A DNA stretch of 14,540 nucleotides from Armatimonadota bacterium (GTDB taxonomy: Bacteria > Armatimonadota > Fimbriimonadia > Fimbriimonadales > ATM1), in NCBI GenBank assembly GCA_013816225.1, contig JACDEQ010000026.1:1-14540 (forward strand), in the 5' to 3' direction. Below are positions 13,602-14,540 of the stretch, one piece after another. The notes under the pieces are model-generated. The model ran no database searches, was not told the origin of the DNA, and saw only the letters and a program-made list of their open reading frames with translations. Made by a program: the position numbers and the translations under genes. Each line of letters starts with the position of its first letter. Position 1 is the first letter of the stretch.

Positions 13602-14285
13602 GTGAGCTCAGAGGTGGAACCCAACACCTTCGACTGCCGTCTACAGTGCGTGGTTACACTGCTCGCCGCACTCTCACTCGTTCCCCTTCAGAACCGTGCA
13701 AACGACCTCCTTCTCGATGTGCGCAGCCACTACGGCGGCCTCAAACGCTTCGAGGCAACGATCACCCACCACAATAGCAGCGGCCTCTTTCGTGGCGACT
13801 ACGAGCAGCACCTCGTTTGGAATGGCAAGCACACTTTCGAGCTCACCGTTACCAAGAAGAGCGACTTCAAGCCCGTTGCGGAAAGACCGGGAAGCCTCGC
13901 GCCCGACTACCGCGCCAAGGGCGGCACCCTGACGACACTGCGCCCAAATGGAACCGAGGACACTTCCCCTCTCGTGGATGAACCGCACACGATGCCCGGA
14001 TGGGAGGTTTCAGGCGGCCCCGCGCTTACGTTTCTGGAGAACACGCACAATGCCGACTTCTACTTCAAGCCGCCGTCCGGCTTCGAAGTGTCCTTGAGCA
14101 TGGGGGCAAAGAAGCTGTGGCAAACGCGCGCAGTCCGCGAGATCGTACTCGACATAAAGTTCGAAGGCCGAGAGTGGAAGCTGAGCACGTTCGTCGATGC
14201 CAAGCGCCCGCTCTTCGTGGGATTCGCTTACGATGGCGGATGGATGCTATATGACAACGGGCGGACCGTTCCAGCCGGGCCCTAG
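13602..14285 (+). CDS. Exported protein of unknown function, possibly LolA-like fold
   Basis: The 227-residue protein starts at GTG, 12 bases after the upstream exported protein. An N-terminal hydrophobic segment, CVVTLLAALSLVPL (16-29), looks like a signal peptide with a long polar lead. The mature part starts with LLLDVRSHYGGLKRFEATI (about 36-54), a pattern seen at the start of LolA/LolB-like and related periplasmic lipid-binding barrels. Alternating hydrophobic strands follow, including HLVWNGKHTFELTV, FYFKPPSGFEVSL and WKLSTFVDA. A short C-terminal block, FAYDGGWMLYDNGR (208-221), ends it. The fold assignment is inference from pattern only. No ribosome site of note precedes the GTG, and the distance suggests coupling to the gene before. 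The function of the pair is unknown. Confidence 0.72.
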   Translation: MSSEVEPNTFDCRLQCVVTLLAALSLVPLQNRANDLLLDVRSHYGGLKRFEATITHHNSSGLFRGDYEQHLVWNGKHTFELTVTKKSDFKPVAERPGSLAPDYRAKGGTLTTLRPNGTEDTSPLVDEPHTMPGWEVSGGPALTFLENTHNADFYFKPPSGFEVSLSMGAKKLWQTRAVREIVLDIKFEGREWKLSTFVDAKRPLFVGFAYDGGWMLYDNGRTVPAGP

Positions 14286-14540
14286 CCGCCGCTGGCTGGC
14301 TTACCGGAACGGCAGCGAGCCCAACGGCGGGGCGCTCCCCCATTTAGAGGCCGGAGCTGCGCGGGGCATGCCCGAACTGGGGCCTGCGCGCTACTACGGC
14401 TGCCAGAGAGATAAAGAGAGCGCCTTCCAGGGGGGGTGAAAAGGCGCCCTCAGGGGAGAAGCCAGGTCGAACGCTACGGAGCGATGGACCAGGCAGCCAA
14501 GTCTACACCCGCGGTCCATGGATACTGGAAGACGGCGGAG
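14286..14540. other. Right-edge region, no supported gene
   Basis: I see no recognisable protein or RNA gene. A frame from GTG 14436 or ATG 14484 (preceded by CGGAG) stays open to the window end and reads MDQAAKSTPAVHGYWKTAE from the ATG. It could be the start of a gene continuing to the right, but 19-35 codons are too few to judge. Confidence 0.35.
14416..14451. other. Imperfect inverted repeat, hairpin-forming
   Basis: GAGAGCGCCTT (14416-14426) and AAGGCGCCCTC (14441-14451) pair over eleven positions with one A-C mismatch around a G-rich 14-base loop. On the plus strand no T-tract follows. On the minus strand the stem is followed by TTTAT, so it could be a terminator for a minus-strand gene entering from the right, or an RNA structure upstream of the edge frame. 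Confidence 0.4.

Noticed and set aside
1..14540. CRISPR array, toxin-antitoxin, phage or defence island
   Set aside because: No spaced direct repeats, no recognisable toxin or antitoxin, no integrase or phage gene and no defence-type nuclease or helicase were found on either strand.

Overview
The window reads as an ordinary chromosomal segment of a moderately GC-rich, Gram-negative-type bacterium. It carries a lipoprotein, exported proteins, SecG, a WecG-type glycosyltransferase and SepF. A yggS-sepF pair is typical of lineages that divide with SepF (Firmicutes, Actinobacteria, Cyanobacteria, Armatimonadota and relatives). Together with the ATP-dependent Lon, an Hsp20 protein and several genes that lack Shine-Dalgarno sequences, this makes me lean tentatively to Armatimonadota (Fimbriimonadia-like). 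That taxonomic guess is inference; no rRNA or other marker is present to settle it.

Layout from left to right. (1) 1-2819, plus strand: three translationally coupled two-component genes. They are the end of a hybrid histidine kinase with two receivers, a stand-alone receiver, and a kinase built as orphan DHp, receiver, DHp and ATPase. No DNA-binding output domain is visible. (2) About 2970-3380, minus strand: a truncated IS3-family element. Its orfA is intact and the A-AAA-AAA frameshift site is preserved, but only about 28 recognisable codons of orfB remain. (3) 3660-5817, plus strand: a small lipoprotein followed 4 bases later by a large polytopic GT-C-type membrane protein. (4) 9439 down to 5800, minus strand: hsp20, lon and a WecG/TagA glycosyltransferase, tightly packed. 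The last of these overlaps the GT-C gene tail to tail. (5) 9487-10844, plus strand: secG, yggS and sepF, diverging from hsp20 across a 47-base promoter region and ending at a strong stem-loop. (6) 12111 down to 10915, minus strand: an acyl-CoA dehydrogenase. (7) 12588-14285, plus strand: two exported proteins of unknown function in an operon, the second possibly with a LolA-like fold. (8) 14286-14540: mostly non-coding, with a hairpin and a possible gene start at the edge.

How the genes fit together: protein quality control (Hsp20 holdase and Lon protease), secretion (SecG) and division (SepF) are housekeeping functions. The GT-C and WecG proteins point to cell-surface polysaccharide synthesis. 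The phosphorelay cluster is the most elaborate signalling feature. I found no CRISPR array, toxin-antitoxin pair, phage, or recognisable defence system, and no convincing wholly new system. The best leads are the kinase with an orphan DHp domain, the apparently leaderless genes (hsp20, secG, acyl-CoA dehydrogenase), and the uncharacterised secreted pair at the right end.
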